Positions 53,178 through 62,258 are shown, counted from the stretch's first letter. The stretch is 64,000 nucleotides of DNA from Flavobacteriaceae bacterium UBA3339 (GCA_002360925.1 DERN01000011.1:192908-256907); one strand, 5' to 3'. Program-made: numbers and translations. Notes: generated by a model not told the origin, from the letters alone.

Positions 53178-53178
53178 T

Positions 53179-53206
53179 AAAAAAGTCGCTCTAGAGCGAC
53201 TTTTTT
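53179..53206. terminator. perfect palindromic terminator between convergent genes
   Basis: 28-base exact palindrome centred at 53192/53193 (arms AAAAAAGTCGCTCT). It reaches into the stop of the permease gene at 53205. Confidence 0.9.
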
Positions 53207-54443
53207 ATTGAAACTTAATCGATTTTATCGGCGATATTTTTGTAATTAAATACGAAGGTAACAGCATAATTAAATAACATAAACCTGCAAACGAAACGTT
53301 TAGAATTAAGATGTGCCAAACCGATATAAAAACAGGCGCTTCGACTACATAATATTGTGTTGGATCTAATTTTATGATTTCAAATCGTTGCTGAATCAAA
53401 AGCAAACCTAAACCAACAGCATTTCCTATTAATAAGCCTTTAAAAACAATATAAGTAGCATTATAAACAAATATTTTACGAATCGTCCAATTCGGAGTTC
53501 CCATCGATTTTAAAATACCAATCATTTGCGTGCGCTCTAAAATCAAGACTAATAAAGCAACAATCATATTAATTGCAGCTACCAAAACCATTAATCCTAA
53601 AATAATGTAAATGTTAAAATCGAATAACTTTAACCATTCAAAGATGTTTTGATATTTAGTTGTAATTGGTTCGCTGTTTAATGTAGACGGAATATGCGCA
53701 TAAATTTCGTCGGCAATCTCATCAATTTTCGAAAAGTCGTTCACAAAAACTTCAAACCCTCCTACTTCATCTTGTTTCCATTTATTTAATCGCTGAATGT
53801 GCTTTAAATCCCCAATTACAAAAAGCTCATCAAATTGCGGAAATCCCGACGAATAAATTCCTGAAATAGTAAATTTCCGAATACTTGGCATATCGTCGGC
53901 TTCGTTTTTTAAAAAATAGGTTTCGATTCGATCTCCCGTTTTTAATTCCAATCGATCGGCCAAAAACGAAGAAATAATAACTTCGTTCGTCATCCCTTCT
54001 TTTTCAAACTTCGGTAATTTTCCTTCAATCAAATAATCCTGAAGGTAATTCCATTGATAATTTTCATCAACTCCTTTTAAAATAATTCCTTCTAACGATT
54101 TTTCGGTTCTTACAACACCCGCCTTTGTGGCAAACGCATGAATACTTTGAACTTGCGGAACTTCGGTAAATTTTGGATAAAAACTTTGTTTGGTAGAAAT
54201 TGGCTCGATCGTAATATTCGACTGATTGTTATCGAAATTAGAAATCATGACATGTCCGTTAAAAGACGTAATCTTATCGCGTATTTTTTGCTGCAAACCC
54301 AAACCGGTCGCCACAGAAACCAACATCATAATTACGCTGATAGCAACCGCAGCAACTGCAATTTTGATGATTGGCGCAGAAACACTATTTTTATACTTTT
54401 TAGAAGTAGCTAAACGTTTAGCAATAAAATAGGATAAATTCAC
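53205..54443 (-). CDS. LolE-like ABC transporter permease
   Basis: 412 residues from the GTG at 54443. The in-frame TTG at 54470 is rejected because it overlaps the -7 promoter motif at 54468-54475. Topology: N-terminal helix (about 25-50), a MacB-like periplasmic domain, then three helices (about 280-400) of the FtsX fold with L-E-R-T-Q-M-I-G-I-L-K-S-M-G. It resembles LolC/LolE, which with a LolD ATPase extracts lipoproteins from the inner membrane. No ATPase gene is adjacent. Confidence 0.87.
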   Translation of the reverse strand: MNLSYFIAKRLATSKKYKNSVSAPIIKIAVAAVAISVIMMLVSVATGLGLQQKIRDKITSFNGHVMISNFDNNQSNITIEPISTKQSFYPKFTEVPQVQSIHAFATKAGVVRTEKSLEGIILKGVDENYQWNYLQDYLIEGKLPKFEKEGMTNEVIISSFLADRLELKTGDRIETYFLKNEADDMPSIRKFTISGIYSSGFPQFDELFVIGDLKHIQRLNKWKQDEVGGFEVFVNDFSKIDEIADEIYAHIPSTLNSEPITTKYQNIFEWLKLFDFNIYIILGLMVLVAAINMIVALLVLILERTQMIGILKSMGTPNWTIRKIFVYNATYIVFKGLLIGNAVGLGLLLIQQRFEIIKLDPTQYYVVEAPVFISVWHILILNVSFAGLCYLIMLLPSYLITKISPIKSIKFQ

Positions 54444-54447
54444 AGTA

Positions 54448-55707
54448 ATGAAAGCTAAAATTCTTTTCAAAAATACGGTATTATTTTTTGTATTAAGCTT
54501 GTTTACAAGTTTAAATTTTGCCGTTTGGGCTCAAGAAAACTATATTTACGAGAACACGATTATGGAAACAGGAGCCGATCGTGCGCCTGTCTATCTTCCA
54601 TTATTGAGCGGAAAAAAAGTCGGAATATTAACCAATCAAACCGGAGTTGTAAAAGTTGAAGACGGATATGTAACCAGCGGAAATCAATTAAAAAGCGCAA
54701 CGCATCGTTACAAATTGGTTCATTTGGTTGATTTTTTGATCGAAAACAAAATCGATTTAAAAAAGATTTACGCTCCGGAACACGGTTTTCGCGGAACAGC
54801 TGATGCTGGCGAATTGATTAAAGATGGAAAAGATACAAAAACCAAGCTTCCGATTATTTCGCTTTACGGAAATAACAAAAAGCCTACAAAAGAACAATTA
54901 CAAGGAATCGATGTCATGCTTTTTGATTTGCAAGATGTAGGCGCACGTTTTTACACCTACATTTCGTCGTTACATTATTTGATGGAAGCTTGTGCCGAAC
55001 AAAATATTCCGGTTATCGTTTTAGATCGACCAAATCCGAAAGGCGCAGCAATTGATGGTCCGGTTTTAGAAATGAAAAATACAAGTTTTGTAGGAATGCA
55101 CCCAGTTCCGGTTTTACACGGAATGACGATTGGAGAATATGCACAGATGATAAACGGAGAAAAATGGTTAAAAAACGGAGTGCAAACTAATTTAACGATT
55201 ATTGAATGTGCTAATTACAACAAAAAAAACAAGTATTCGTTGTCTGTAAAACCTTCGCCAAACCTGCCAAACGATTTATCAATTAATTTGTATACCAGTT
55301 TATGTTTTTTTGAAGGAACAAACGTAAGCGTTGGGCGCGGAACAGAAAAACAGTTTCAAATTTACGGTTCGCCTTTTATAAAAAACAGCTCGTTTTCGTT
55401 TACACCAAAACCAAATGACGGAGCAAAAGATCCCATGCATAACGGAAAACTTTGCTTTGGAGAAGATTTATCAAAACACGAATTTATCGACAGCTTATCG
55501 TTACAATGGCTTTTAAAAGCTTATAAAAACACAGAAGATAAATCAAAATTCTTTAATAACTTCTTTATAAAGTTAGCTGGAACTAATAAATTACAGCAAC
55601 AAATAGAAAAAGGCTTATCGGAAAACGAAATAAAAAAATCGTGGCAGAATGATTTAGAAGCGTTTAAGAAAATACGTAAAAAATATTTGCTGTACAGCGA
55701 TTTTTAA
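54448..55707 (+). CDS. DUF1343 (NamZ-like) exo-N-acetylmuramidase candidate
   Basis: 419 residues. A signal peptide (about 1-28, ending V-W-A-Q) is followed by the full DUF1343 domain: G-I-L-T-N-Q-T-G near 58, Y-A-P-E-H-G-F-R-G near 108, D-V-M-L-F-D-L-Q-D-V-G-A-R-F-Y-T-Y near 155 and D-R-P-N-P near 192. Characterised NamZ enzymes release N-acetylmuramic acid from peptidoglycan fragments. Start codon only 4 bases from the divergent permease start, so both promoters must overlap coding sequence. Confidence 0.88.
   Translation: MKAKILFKNTVLFFVLSLFTSLNFAVWAQENYIYENTIMETGADRAPVYLPLLSGKKVGILTNQTGVVKVEDGYVTSGNQLKSATHRYKLVHLVDFLIENKIDLKKIYAPEHGFRGTADAGELIKDGKDTKTKLPIISLYGNNKKPTKEQLQGIDVMLFDLQDVGARFYTYISSLHYLMEACAEQNIPVIVLDRPNPKGAAIDGPVLEMKNTSFVGMHPVPVLHGMTIGEYAQMINGEKWLKNGVQTNLTIIECANYNKKNKYSLSVKPSPNLPNDLSINLYTSLCFFEGTNVSVGRGTEKQFQIYGSPFIKNSSFSFTPKPNDGAKDPMHNGKLCFGEDLSKHEFIDSLSLQWLLKAYKNTEDKSKFFNNFFIKLAGTNKLQQQIEKGLSENEIKKSWQNDLEAFKKIRKKYLLYSDF
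54468..54475 (-). promoter_or_regulatory. -7 promoter element for the LolE-like gene
   Basis: TATTTTTG on the minus strand, inside the coding start of the NamZ-like gene. It would start RNA near 54461 and leave about 18 bases to the GTG. Confidence 0.5.
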
Positions 55708-55752
55708 CGTCAATTTATTATTTGAAACCTAAACATATCTAAGATTTTTTCT

Positions 55753-55760
55753 TATTTTTG
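55753..55760 (+). promoter_or_regulatory. -7 promoter element for a 71-residue gene
   Basis: TATTTTTG lies 29 bases before the ATG at 55790. Confidence 0.5.
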
Positions 55761-55789
55761 GTAAACATAAAAATTAAAAAATAGTATCT

Positions 55790-56005
55790 ATGAATGTAAC
55801 AGACGCTATCATTTCAATCATTGACCGTTTCCAAACGCTTTATGAGTGGTTTTTAAGAGTTATTGTTAATATAGTCGATTTATTCGAACGTTTTAAAAAC
55901 TTTATATTGAGTTTAGTCGAATACGTAATTGAGACTTTTGAGAATGAAGAGGATGCCAATGCTTTCTTAAAGAATTATTTAGAAAACGAACACAGTTTTA
56001 TATAA
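55790..56005 (+). CDS. small amphipathic helical protein
   Basis: 71 residues, not recognised. It is almost entirely helical with hydrophobic and charged residues alternating (I-I-D-R-F-Q-T-L-Y-E-W-F, V-D-L-F-E-R-F-K-N-F-I). That suggests a peripheral membrane or coiled-coil role rather than a transmembrane one. It has its own -7 promoter motif upstream and a strong terminator downstream, so it is probably a real, separately expressed gene. Confidence 0.7.
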   Translation: MNVTDAIISIIDRFQTLYEWFLRVIVNIVDLFERFKNFILSLVEYVIETFENEEDANAFLKNYLENEHSFI

Positions 56006-56034
56006 CATAAGCGTTACAAAACGCCTTTGGATTC

Positions 56035-56070
56035 AAAAAAAGCTATTACAAAAATTGTAGTAGCTTTTTT
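56035..56070. terminator. terminator after the 71-residue gene
   Basis: 15-16-bp stem (AAAAAGCTATTACAA with TTGTAGTAGCTTTTT, one G-T pair) around AAA. It may also serve the convergent YkgJ-type gene. Confidence 0.88.
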
Positions 56071-56077
56071 ATTTGTT

Positions 56078-56575
56078 TTATTTTAAGGGAATTCGTTTTT
56101 TCATTTCTTCCACAACAGCAAAAGCTGCTGGGCAAATGGCAACATTTTGTAAGGTAAGATTACTTATTTGCTGAAACTTCTTACGATCGGTATGCGGATA
56201 TTCCCTGCATGCTTTTGGTCGAACATCATAAATCATGCAATAATTTTCTGCATCTAAAAAAGTACACGGAACTTGTTGTAAAACGTAATCCTTATCTTCA
56301 TCAATACGTAAATACTGATCGGTAAATTGTTGTGGTTTCATTCGCAAATGTTTCGCAATTCGTTCAATATCGCTCGTTGTAAATAAAGGTCCTGTTGTTT
56401 TACAGCAATTTGCACATTGCAAACAATCGGTCTTTTTAAAAACATCATCGTGAATCGTCTGCATTTGATAATCCAAATCCTTCGGTGTTTTCTTTTTTAG
56501 CTTATCAAAATACTTCTTATTTTCAGAATGCTTATCTTTTGCTAACTTTGGCAATTGTTTTAAATAATGTTCCAT
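56078..56575 (-). CDS. YkgJ-family cysteine-cluster protein
   Basis: 165 residues from the ATG at 56575 (M-E-H-Y-L-K-Q-L-P); the longer upstream reading to 56776 is rejected as it overlaps the divergent methyltransferase gene. Cysteine signature: C-L-Q-C-A-N-C-C near 59, P-C-T-F-L near 104, Y-C-M-I-Y near 112, C-R-E-Y-P-H near 124 and I-C-P near 147, consistent with a zinc- or iron-sulfur-binding fold of the UPF0153/YkgJ group. Role unknown. A TAATTTTG element is upstream. Confidence 0.88.
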   Translation of the reverse strand: MEHYLKQLPKLAKDKHSENKKYFDKLKKKTPKDLDYQMQTIHDDVFKKTDCLQCANCCKTTGPLFTTSDIERIAKHLRMKPQQFTDQYLRIDEDKDYVLQQVPCTFLDAENYCMIYDVRPKACREYPHTDRKKFQQISNLTLQNVAICPAAFAVVEEMKKRIPLK

Positions 56576-56590
56576 TGCATGTGTAAAATG

Positions 56591-56598
56591 CAAAATTA
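56591..56598 (-). promoter_or_regulatory. -7 promoter element for the YkgJ-type gene
   Basis: TAATTTTG on the minus strand matches TAnnTTTG in the 36-base divergent gap. Confidence 0.4.
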
Positions 56599-56611
56599 CA
56601 AATAATCTATT

Positions 56612-57322
56612 ATGTTTAAAGATCTTTTCGGCAAAGCCATGCTCGATTTTATAACCGATAATAATCCAGAAAATTTGATTACGGAAACCAATATTTCCGA
56701 AGCTGATGAAATGGATGTTTCTTATTTGTTTAGATCGTTTCAGGATATGCCTAAAATCGAAAAAAAAGCGTTGCAATTAGCTAAAGGAAAGGTTTTAGAT
56801 ATTGGTTGTGGCGCGGGAAGTCACGCGTTGTATTTACAGGAACAGAATTTTGATGTTTTAGGAATCGATATTTCGGCAAATGCGATTGAAACGTGTAAAT
56901 TACGTAACTTAAAAAATGTTCGTCAGATTGATTTATTGGATTTACCGACAGATGAAAAATTCGACACGATTTATCTTTTAATGAACGGAACTGGAATTTT
57001 TGGAAAGTTAAAAAACTTAGATCAATACTTAACAAAACTGAAAGAACTTTTAAACGAAAATGGTCAGATTTTAATTGACAGTTCAGACATTATTTATATG
57101 TTCGATGAAGATGAAGACGGCGGAAAATGGATTCCGATGTACGGAGATTATTATGGCGAATTAACGTTTAATATTTCGTACAAAAATGAACATGAAGAGC
57201 CTTTTAATTGGCTTTATTTAGATTATAACACTTTACAAAATGCGTGTATTGCACAAAATTTAAAATGTGAGTTAATTCTAGAAGGCGAACATTTTGATTA
57301 TTTGGCACGCATAACAAAATAA
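56612..57322 (+). CDS. class I SAM-dependent methyltransferase
   Basis: 236 residues. SAM-binding motif I is V-L-D-I-G-C-G-A-G-S-H near 65, followed by G-I-D-I-S near 88 and the motif II/III stretch I-L-I-D-S-S-D near 150. Substrate unknown; an acidic loop (D-E-D-E-D-G-G-K-W) follows. Divergent from the YkgJ-type gene by 36 bases; sharing of a promoter region suggests co-regulation but nothing more. Confidence 0.9.
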   Translation: MFKDLFGKAMLDFITDNNPENLITETNISEADEMDVSYLFRSFQDMPKIEKKALQLAKGKVLDIGCGAGSHALYLQEQNFDVLGIDISANAIETCKLRNLKNVRQIDLLDLPTDEKFDTIYLLMNGTGIFGKLKNLDQYLTKLKELLNENGQILIDSSDIIYMFDEDEDGGKWIPMYGDYYGELTFNISYKNEHEEPFNWLYLDYNTLQNACIAQNLKCELILEGEHFDYLARITK

Positions 57323-57351
57323 AAAAGTCGAGATTAAATCTCGACTTTTTT
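57321..57351. terminator. terminator between methyltransferase and DUF2059 genes
   Basis: 15-bp complementary arms AAAAAAGTCGAGATT / AATCTCGACTTTTTT between convergent genes; it overlaps the last bases of the methyltransferase stop codon. Confidence 0.9.
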
Positions 57352-57352
57352 A

Positions 57353-57754
57353 TTACATCATATATTTCATTATTACGCCTTGCATTTCTTCTTTAAAAGT
57401 ATCGGCGCTATTACTTAAAACCACAGAATAATTCTGACGAATCATCACGTATTTTTTAGCCAAAGGCGACTTATAAAACTCAATAAGATTAGTTACTTCG
57501 TCTTGCGAAAGATTTTGTGCGTAATAAGCAATTAATCTGTTTTTTTGTCTTTCAAGCAACGGAACCATATCTTTTTTAAAACTCTCTCTATTTTCTGTAG
57601 AAAGCTGTTTCGCAATTTGATCCGTAATACTATAAAAATCTTGTAATTCTCCTGATAATTCAACTAACTTTTGAACTTCAGCCTTATTCGCTTGTGCAAA
57701 TCCTCCTATTGTATAAAAGAACACACAAGTAAACATTAAAACAATCTTTTTCAT
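57353..57754 (-). CDS. DUF2059 family periplasmic protein
   Basis: 133 residues. The signal peptide (about 1-20, ending G-F-A-Q) precedes a helical DUF2059-type domain with the motif I-E-F-Y-K-S-P-L-A-K-K near 90 and a preceding Y-A-Q-N-L-S-Q-D-E-V. The Y-K/T-S-P-x-G/A-x-K helix is the family hallmark. Function unknown. Lies 29 bases downstream of queE in the same direction. Confidence 0.85.
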   Translation of the reverse strand: MKKIVLMFTCVFFYTIGGFAQANKAEVQKLVELSGELQDFYSITDQIAKQLSTENRESFKKDMVPLLERQKNRLIAYYAQNLSQDEVTNLIEFYKSPLAKKYVMIRQNYSVVLSNSADTFKEEMQGVIMKYMM

Positions 57755-57783
57755 ACCAATTTTTAAAACAAAAATACAATATT

Positions 57784-58401
57784 TTAAGGAATATCCAAAT
57801 ATTTATGCGTTTGCGTAGAAATACTCCATTTAGGATTATTTTTTACATAATCGATTAAAACAGGAAGCATTTCATCTTTCTTACTCCACTCGACCTGCAA
57901 ATACAATTTCGCGTTTTTATTAACTCTCGCCGCTTGTTCTTCGGCAAAAGTAAAATCGTGATGATTATAAATAATACATTTTAATTCGTTTGCTGCATCG
58001 TATACACTTTGTGTTGGTAACTTTGTTTTTTTCGGAGAAAGGCAAATCCAATCCCAAAAACCAGAAAGCTCATAAGCTCCTGAAGTTTCGATATTGGTTT
58101 GAATACCGCGTTGTTTTAATTGAGAAGTCAAATAATCTAAATTCCACATTAAAGGTTCGCCACCTGTAATCACAACAAGCTTTCCATTTTGTTCCGCATC
58201 AGAAACAATTTTCTCAACCGAAACTTTAGGATGTACATTTTCGTCCCAACTTTCTTTGACATCGCACCAATGACAACCGACATCACAACCTGCCAAACGA
58301 ATAAAATATGCCGCATGACCTGTATAAAAACCTTCGCCCTGAATGGTATAAAAAGCTTCCATTAAAGGCAATTCCTTCACTAAATTATCTGATTGTGTCA
58401 T
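57784..58401 (-). CDS. queE: 7-carboxy-7-deazaguanine synthase
   Basis: Radical-SAM enzyme of queuosine/preQ1 synthesis, converting 6-carboxytetrahydropterin to 7-carboxy-7-deazaguanine. 205 residues. The F-Y-T-I-Q-G-E-G start, the cluster motif C-D-V-G-C-H-W-C-D (C-x3-C-x2-C) near 40-48 and I-T-G-G-E-P-L near 77 are all present. T-N-I-E-T-S-G near 100 is also typical. FolE (20505) supplies an upstream precursor, but the other que genes are not here. Confidence 0.94.
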   Translation of the reverse strand: MTQSDNLVKELPLMEAFYTIQGEGFYTGHAAYFIRLAGCDVGCHWCDVKESWDENVHPKVSVEKIVSDAEQNGKLVVITGGEPLMWNLDYLTSQLKQRGIQTNIETSGAYELSGFWDWICLSPKKTKLPTQSVYDAANELKCIIYNHHDFTFAEEQAARVNKNAKLYLQVEWSKKDEMLPVLIDYVKNNPKWSISTQTHKYLDIP

Positions 58402-58451
58402 TGAATTATTTTTTGCAAAGATACTATTCTTACAACAAAAGATTCACAAAA

Positions 58452-58477
58452 AAAGAGCAACTTTAAAGTTGCTCTTT
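58452..58477. terminator. terminator for the TPR gene
   Basis: 26-base exact palindrome (AAAGAGCAACTTT and its complement) just past the TPR stop. Confidence 0.85.
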
Positions 58478-58480
58478 ATA

Positions 58481-60148
58481 TTAGTTTAATGCTTGTACTT
58501 GGCGTTTTGCGTAAACGTTAGAAGAATCTAACTGTAATACTTTTTTAAAGTTGTTTAGCGCTTTTGTTTTATTGCTGGTTGCATTGTAGTTTCCAATCAT
58601 GGTATAAGCTTCAATCAAAGCATCTTTGAACATAGGCTCGTTATCCATTCCTTTTTTGTTCAACAAATCAACAAAGCTTTCATAATCTTTCTCCATTTGT
58701 GCCAAGGAAGTCGCTGTATTTAAGTTTCGATTTACACGAGCACTTACTAAAGCCGCTTCGAAAGTTGGCGTTTTACGCATCGAAACATCTAAGTTTTGTT
58801 GTGCTTTTTGTAATTGATCGTTAAACATTGGTTTATCGCTTGCTAAATAAAGTGCGTTTCCTTTGTAATACATATCGTACACATAATAAGGCGATTTTTC
58901 GTCTTTAGAAGCTAAATCAAAAACAAAATAAGCTTGTTCATAATGTTCGTCTTTAAACAAATCCATTCCTAATTGGTGTAAAGCAACTCCTAATTTCGGA
59001 TTATCTTTTACCGCTTTAGACATTTCTTCGATCGACTTTTTATAAATATTTTCGTCAAAAGTTCCGTCTTCTTTTCTTGAAGATTCTAATTCAGACAAAC
59101 CTTTGTATAAATAATCAATTGGTTGGATTTCTTCTTTTTTATCCTGAACATCGAAATATTTATTGATACTTTCTTTTGCATCTAAAAATAATCCGTTTTG
59201 GAAATCGGCAATGGCTCTGTAACGATACATATAAAAGTTATCTCCGCGTGTAAACCATTTGGTTCGTACCAAATCTCCTAAACCTTTGTATTCTTTATTT
59301 TTGATTAAATAAGCAGCTAATTCATTATCGCTATCTAAACTTTCTCCGATCAAATTGTGGTATTTAAAGTAATTTTCGCTTCCTTTTTCAACCAAAGAAC
59401 GATCGTCTTTAAAACGAGCATAATCTGCATACGTTAAAGCCAATTGTTTGTAAGCGTCGATATAATTTGGATCTTTTTCTAAGATTTCGTCATATACTTT
59501 AATTGCCTCTTCGAACTCATTTCCTGCTCTAAAAACATCAGCTAATTTCATTTTAGGCAACATGCTGTTTGGAAACATTTTAGAAACTTCGTAATACACT
59601 CTTCGTGCATCAACAAAACGTTTTTCTGCAAAATAAATATCTCCACGAGCAATATGCGGTTCCGGAGTGTCTTTATTAACGATTAACGAAGCGCCAACAA
59701 ACTCTAAAGCTGCATCGTAATCAGGTTTTGGAGCAAAAGTGTATGCATTTGCAATTTCTAAAAACGTTTGAAAATCGCCTGCTTTTAACTCTTGAGTTCC
59801 TGCATTGAATTTAGATTTTGCTTCTTTATCTTTTCCTTCTAAAAGCGATAATTTTCCGATTCCGATGTTATTTATCTTTACGTTTTTATGCGTTCTTAAT
59901 CCTTGTTTGAAATAGTAACTCGCCGAATCGCGATTGTTTTCGTTTAAATGAATTTCCCCTAATCGATAATAATGATTTCCTTCGTTAGGTTGCGTTCTTA
60001 AAAGTTTATATAATTCCTTTTTAGCAACATCGTATTGACCATATTTCATTGCCGTGTCAATATCACGTCCTGAAGTATAATCGTTCTGTGCCGATGCACT
60101 GAAAATTACTGATAATAAAGCTAAACTTAGAGTAATTTTTTTATTCAT
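58481..60148 (-). CDS. periplasmic TPR-repeat protein
   Basis: 555 residues. A signal peptide (about 1-20, ending S-A-S-A-Q) is followed by a string of TPR-like helix pairs (for example Y-Y-R-L-G-E-I-H-L near 58, A-I-K-V-Y-D-E-I-L-E-K-D-P-N near 210, and D-L-A-S-K-D near 410). Such proteins accompany TonB/ExbD clusters in Bacteroidota. The position after the PstS-like lipoprotein (24-base gap to the start region) supports one operon. Probably a scaffold in the periplasm; partner unknown. Confidence 0.9.
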   Translation of the reverse strand: MNKKITLSLALLSVIFSASAQNDYTSGRDIDTAMKYGQYDVAKKELYKLLRTQPNEGNHYYRLGEIHLNENNRDSASYYFKQGLRTHKNVKINNIGIGKLSLLEGKDKEAKSKFNAGTQELKAGDFQTFLEIANAYTFAPKPDYDAALEFVGASLIVNKDTPEPHIARGDIYFAEKRFVDARRVYYEVSKMFPNSMLPKMKLADVFRAGNEFEEAIKVYDEILEKDPNYIDAYKQLALTYADYARFKDDRSLVEKGSENYFKYHNLIGESLDSDNELAAYLIKNKEYKGLGDLVRTKWFTRGDNFYMYRYRAIADFQNGLFLDAKESINKYFDVQDKKEEIQPIDYLYKGLSELESSRKEDGTFDENIYKKSIEEMSKAVKDNPKLGVALHQLGMDLFKDEHYEQAYFVFDLASKDEKSPYYVYDMYYKGNALYLASDKPMFNDQLQKAQQNLDVSMRKTPTFEAALVSARVNRNLNTATSLAQMEKDYESFVDLLNKKGMDNEPMFKDALIEAYTMIGNYNATSNKTKALNNFKKVLQLDSSNVYAKRQVQALN

Positions 60149-60172
60149 AATATAAGTTCTATGGAGTCTGAG

Positions 60173-61063
60173 TTATTCTACAATATTAATTTCTCGTTTT
60201 GGCAACGTAATCGGCATTAAACCCGATTTTAAAATAATACGCTGACCTTTGTCTGATGCTGCAAAGCTGGCAAAACCTGTTCCTAAACCTGTTTTTCCTT
60301 GAACATCAATAATGTTGATTGTACGTACCAAAGGATACGTATTATCTGCAATTGTACTTTGCGATGGTTTATAATATTGTTTTAACGAATCGTTGTAAAC
60401 ATATAACGAACGTAAACCTTTAATACTTTCTTTAATTTCATTATCGGGCTGAACCATCCAATTGATTCCAACCACACCAACAGCTTTTTTGTTTTTGTTT
60501 ACATAATCAACAATTTCTGCAACTGTATTTGCATAATACACATTTTTACTGATTTTATCTAAACCAGCATCTGCTTTTACTTTTGCAACCAAAGCCGAAT
60601 TTGGATCGTGGAATACGAATATTTTGTCGGATGTTTTGATTCCTTTAAAAATATCAATCACTTCCTGATACTTAACTAAAGTATCGTTTGAAGATTTATC
60701 GGCAATAAACAAAACAGCGTCTTTCGCAATTGGAGTGATTTTTGGAACTACACGTCCTTTGAAAACGTCTAATTCTTCTTTAGAAAAATCTTTCGGAAGT
60801 ACCGCCAATCTATTGGTATCGTTATGTATCGCATTTAAAATCTCGTTCTGAGAAAGCATTTTCAATTGAATATCTGCATCCGCATAATACGATTTAAATA
60901 CTTCGTTGATATCCTCTATAATTGGGTAAACAGAAGATTCAACATACATTTCTGTCGTTCCTTTATCATACGTTTCTTTAGTGGTAGAAACATCTTTATC
61001 AGCATTTTTTTTACACGACGCTAACAAAACCAAGCCTAATACAGACCAAACTATCTGTTTCAT
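60173..61063 (-). CDS. PstS-like substrate-binding lipoprotein
   Basis: 296 residues from the ATG at 61063; the upstream start at 61144 is rejected because this Met begins a clean lipoprotein signal ending L-L-A-S-C-K-K (Cys17). The rest has a type II periplasmic binding-protein pattern: V-Y-P-I-I-E-D-I-N-E-V-F near 45, F-H-D-P-N-S-A-L near 155, Y-P-L-V-R-T-I-N near 242 and G-F-A-S-F-A-A-S-D-K-G-Q near 263. The classic PstS phosphate-binding residues are not certain, so the ligand is open. Located between TonB and TPR genes. Confidence 0.87.
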   Translation of the reverse strand: MKQIVWSVLGLVLLASCKKNADKDVSTTKETYDKGTTEMYVESSVYPIIEDINEVFKSYYADADIQLKMLSQNEILNAIHNDTNRLAVLPKDFSKEELDVFKGRVVPKITPIAKDAVLFIADKSSNDTLVKYQEVIDIFKGIKTSDKIFVFHDPNSALVAKVKADAGLDKISKNVYYANTVAEIVDYVNKNKKAVGVVGINWMVQPDNEIKESIKGLRSLYVYNDSLKQYYKPSQSTIADNTYPLVRTINIIDVQGKTGLGTGFASFAASDKGQRIILKSGLMPITLPKREINIVE

Positions 61064-61201
61064 AAATGTATATATTAAACGATTGCTAAATCTACTAATT
61101 TTTTTTTTAATAAACTTTACAAATTTTGCATTTTTAACAAACATTGATTTGTATGACGCAAATATTCAAAATTAAGTTTTGATTAAAATAGTTTTGAAAG
61201 T

Positions 61202-61227
61202 AAAAATCCGCTTTTCAGCGGATTTTT
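61202..61227 (-). terminator. terminator after the second tonB
   Basis: 11-bp perfect stem AAAAATCCGCT / AGCGGATTTTT, loop TTTC, ending one base before the tonB stop at 61228. Confidence 0.88.
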
Positions 61228-62115
61228 TTAATTATTGACTTTTATTTTTATTGGCAATGTAAACATAGAACGAACCGTTTTACCATTATGTTCGGCAGGT
61301 TTCCATTTAGGCATAGTTCTTAAAACTCGTTTTGCTTCTTCGCCAAAACCTAGTTTATCATCTAAGATTTGAACGTCGGTAAACGAACCGTCTTTTTCTA
61401 CAACAAAACGCAACTTAACCACAACTTCATTTACATTTGAATTGATGTTGTGTGCAGAAAACTTACGTGTAAAGCCATCATAGAATTTTTGAAATCCTTC
61501 ATTTGGTTCAGCTTTCTTTTGTACAAGACGCATAATTGCATTTGTTTTTTCTAAAGATTCACCGCCTTCTTTTTTGATTACTTTTCCGTCCTTTCCTTCT
61601 TTTGCATCTCCAGAAACTCCTCCATCTGATTTAAGTAACCCGTCTTTTAAATCGGCATCACTATCTCTTTGACCCGATTGCGTGTCATCATCAAAATCAC
61701 TTTGTGCTGCTAATTTATCTTTTGCCAAATCATCTTTGTCAACTATTATTTCATTATACTTAATATTCTTCTGTACATCGGTTCTTGCTGCAGCTGTACT
61801 TTCGTCATTTGTTTTAGCATCATCGGATTTAGGAATATCAACAGATTCTTTCGGAATATCTTTCTCTATGTACTCAATAACCTTTAATGGTTCATCAGTA
61901 TCAGCCATAGGACAACTAATTATTGTTTCAGGAGATTTTGAAGCATACAGATATGAGCTTCCAAAAACCAAACTTAAGGTTGCTAGACCAATAGCTAAAG
62001 CTAATAAAGTATTTTTACCACTTTCTTCTCTTAGCTTATAGGCTCCGTATAATTTATTGCGTCCTTCGAACACAATATTTCGCCATTCTTTTCCAAATAA
62101 ATTCAAACTACTCAT
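61228..62115 (-). CDS. tonB: TonB-family energy transducer (copy 1)
   Basis: 295 residues. The start M-S-S-L-N-L-F-G-K-E-W-R-N-I-V-F-E-G-R-N-K is followed by one membrane helix (about 35-55), a proline-poor acidic/lysine-rich spacer (about 75-190) and a TonB C-terminal domain (about 210-295: V-V-K-L-R-F-V-V, A-K-R-V-L-R-T-M-P-K-W). It carries energy from ExbB/ExbD to outer-membrane receptors. Paralogue of the gene at 62500; the two differ mainly in the spacer. Separated from it by a terminator. Confidence 0.92.
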   Translation of the reverse strand: MSSLNLFGKEWRNIVFEGRNKLYGAYKLREESGKNTLLALAIGLATLSLVFGSSYLYASKSPETIISCPMADTDEPLKVIEYIEKDIPKESVDIPKSDDAKTNDESTAAARTDVQKNIKYNEIIVDKDDLAKDKLAAQSDFDDDTQSGQRDSDADLKDGLLKSDGGVSGDAKEGKDGKVIKKEGGESLEKTNAIMRLVQKKAEPNEGFQKFYDGFTRKFSAHNINSNVNEVVVKLRFVVEKDGSFTDVQILDDKLGFGEEAKRVLRTMPKWKPAEHNGKTVRSMFTLPIKIKVNN

Positions 62116-62209
62116 AATTCAATGTTTTTAGATTAATACGTAATTACTTCATCATAGTTTTAATATTTTAACGTTATATAAATAAACTCAAATACTTATT
62201 TACAATATA

Positions 62210-62223
62210 ACGAAATATTTCGT
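62210..62223. promoter_or_regulatory. 14-bp palindrome upstream of tonB copy 1
   Basis: ACGAAATATTTCGT is an exact palindrome 95 bases before the tonB start, in a 154-base gap; an operator is possible but unproven. Confidence 0.25.
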
Positions 62224-62258
62224 AGAATATTATTTAGTTTGAATAAAAATAAATAAAA

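Noticed and set aside
56576..56776. 67-residue N-terminal extension of the YkgJ-type protein
   Set aside because: It overlaps the divergent methyltransferase gene antisense and lies upstream of a -7 promoter motif.
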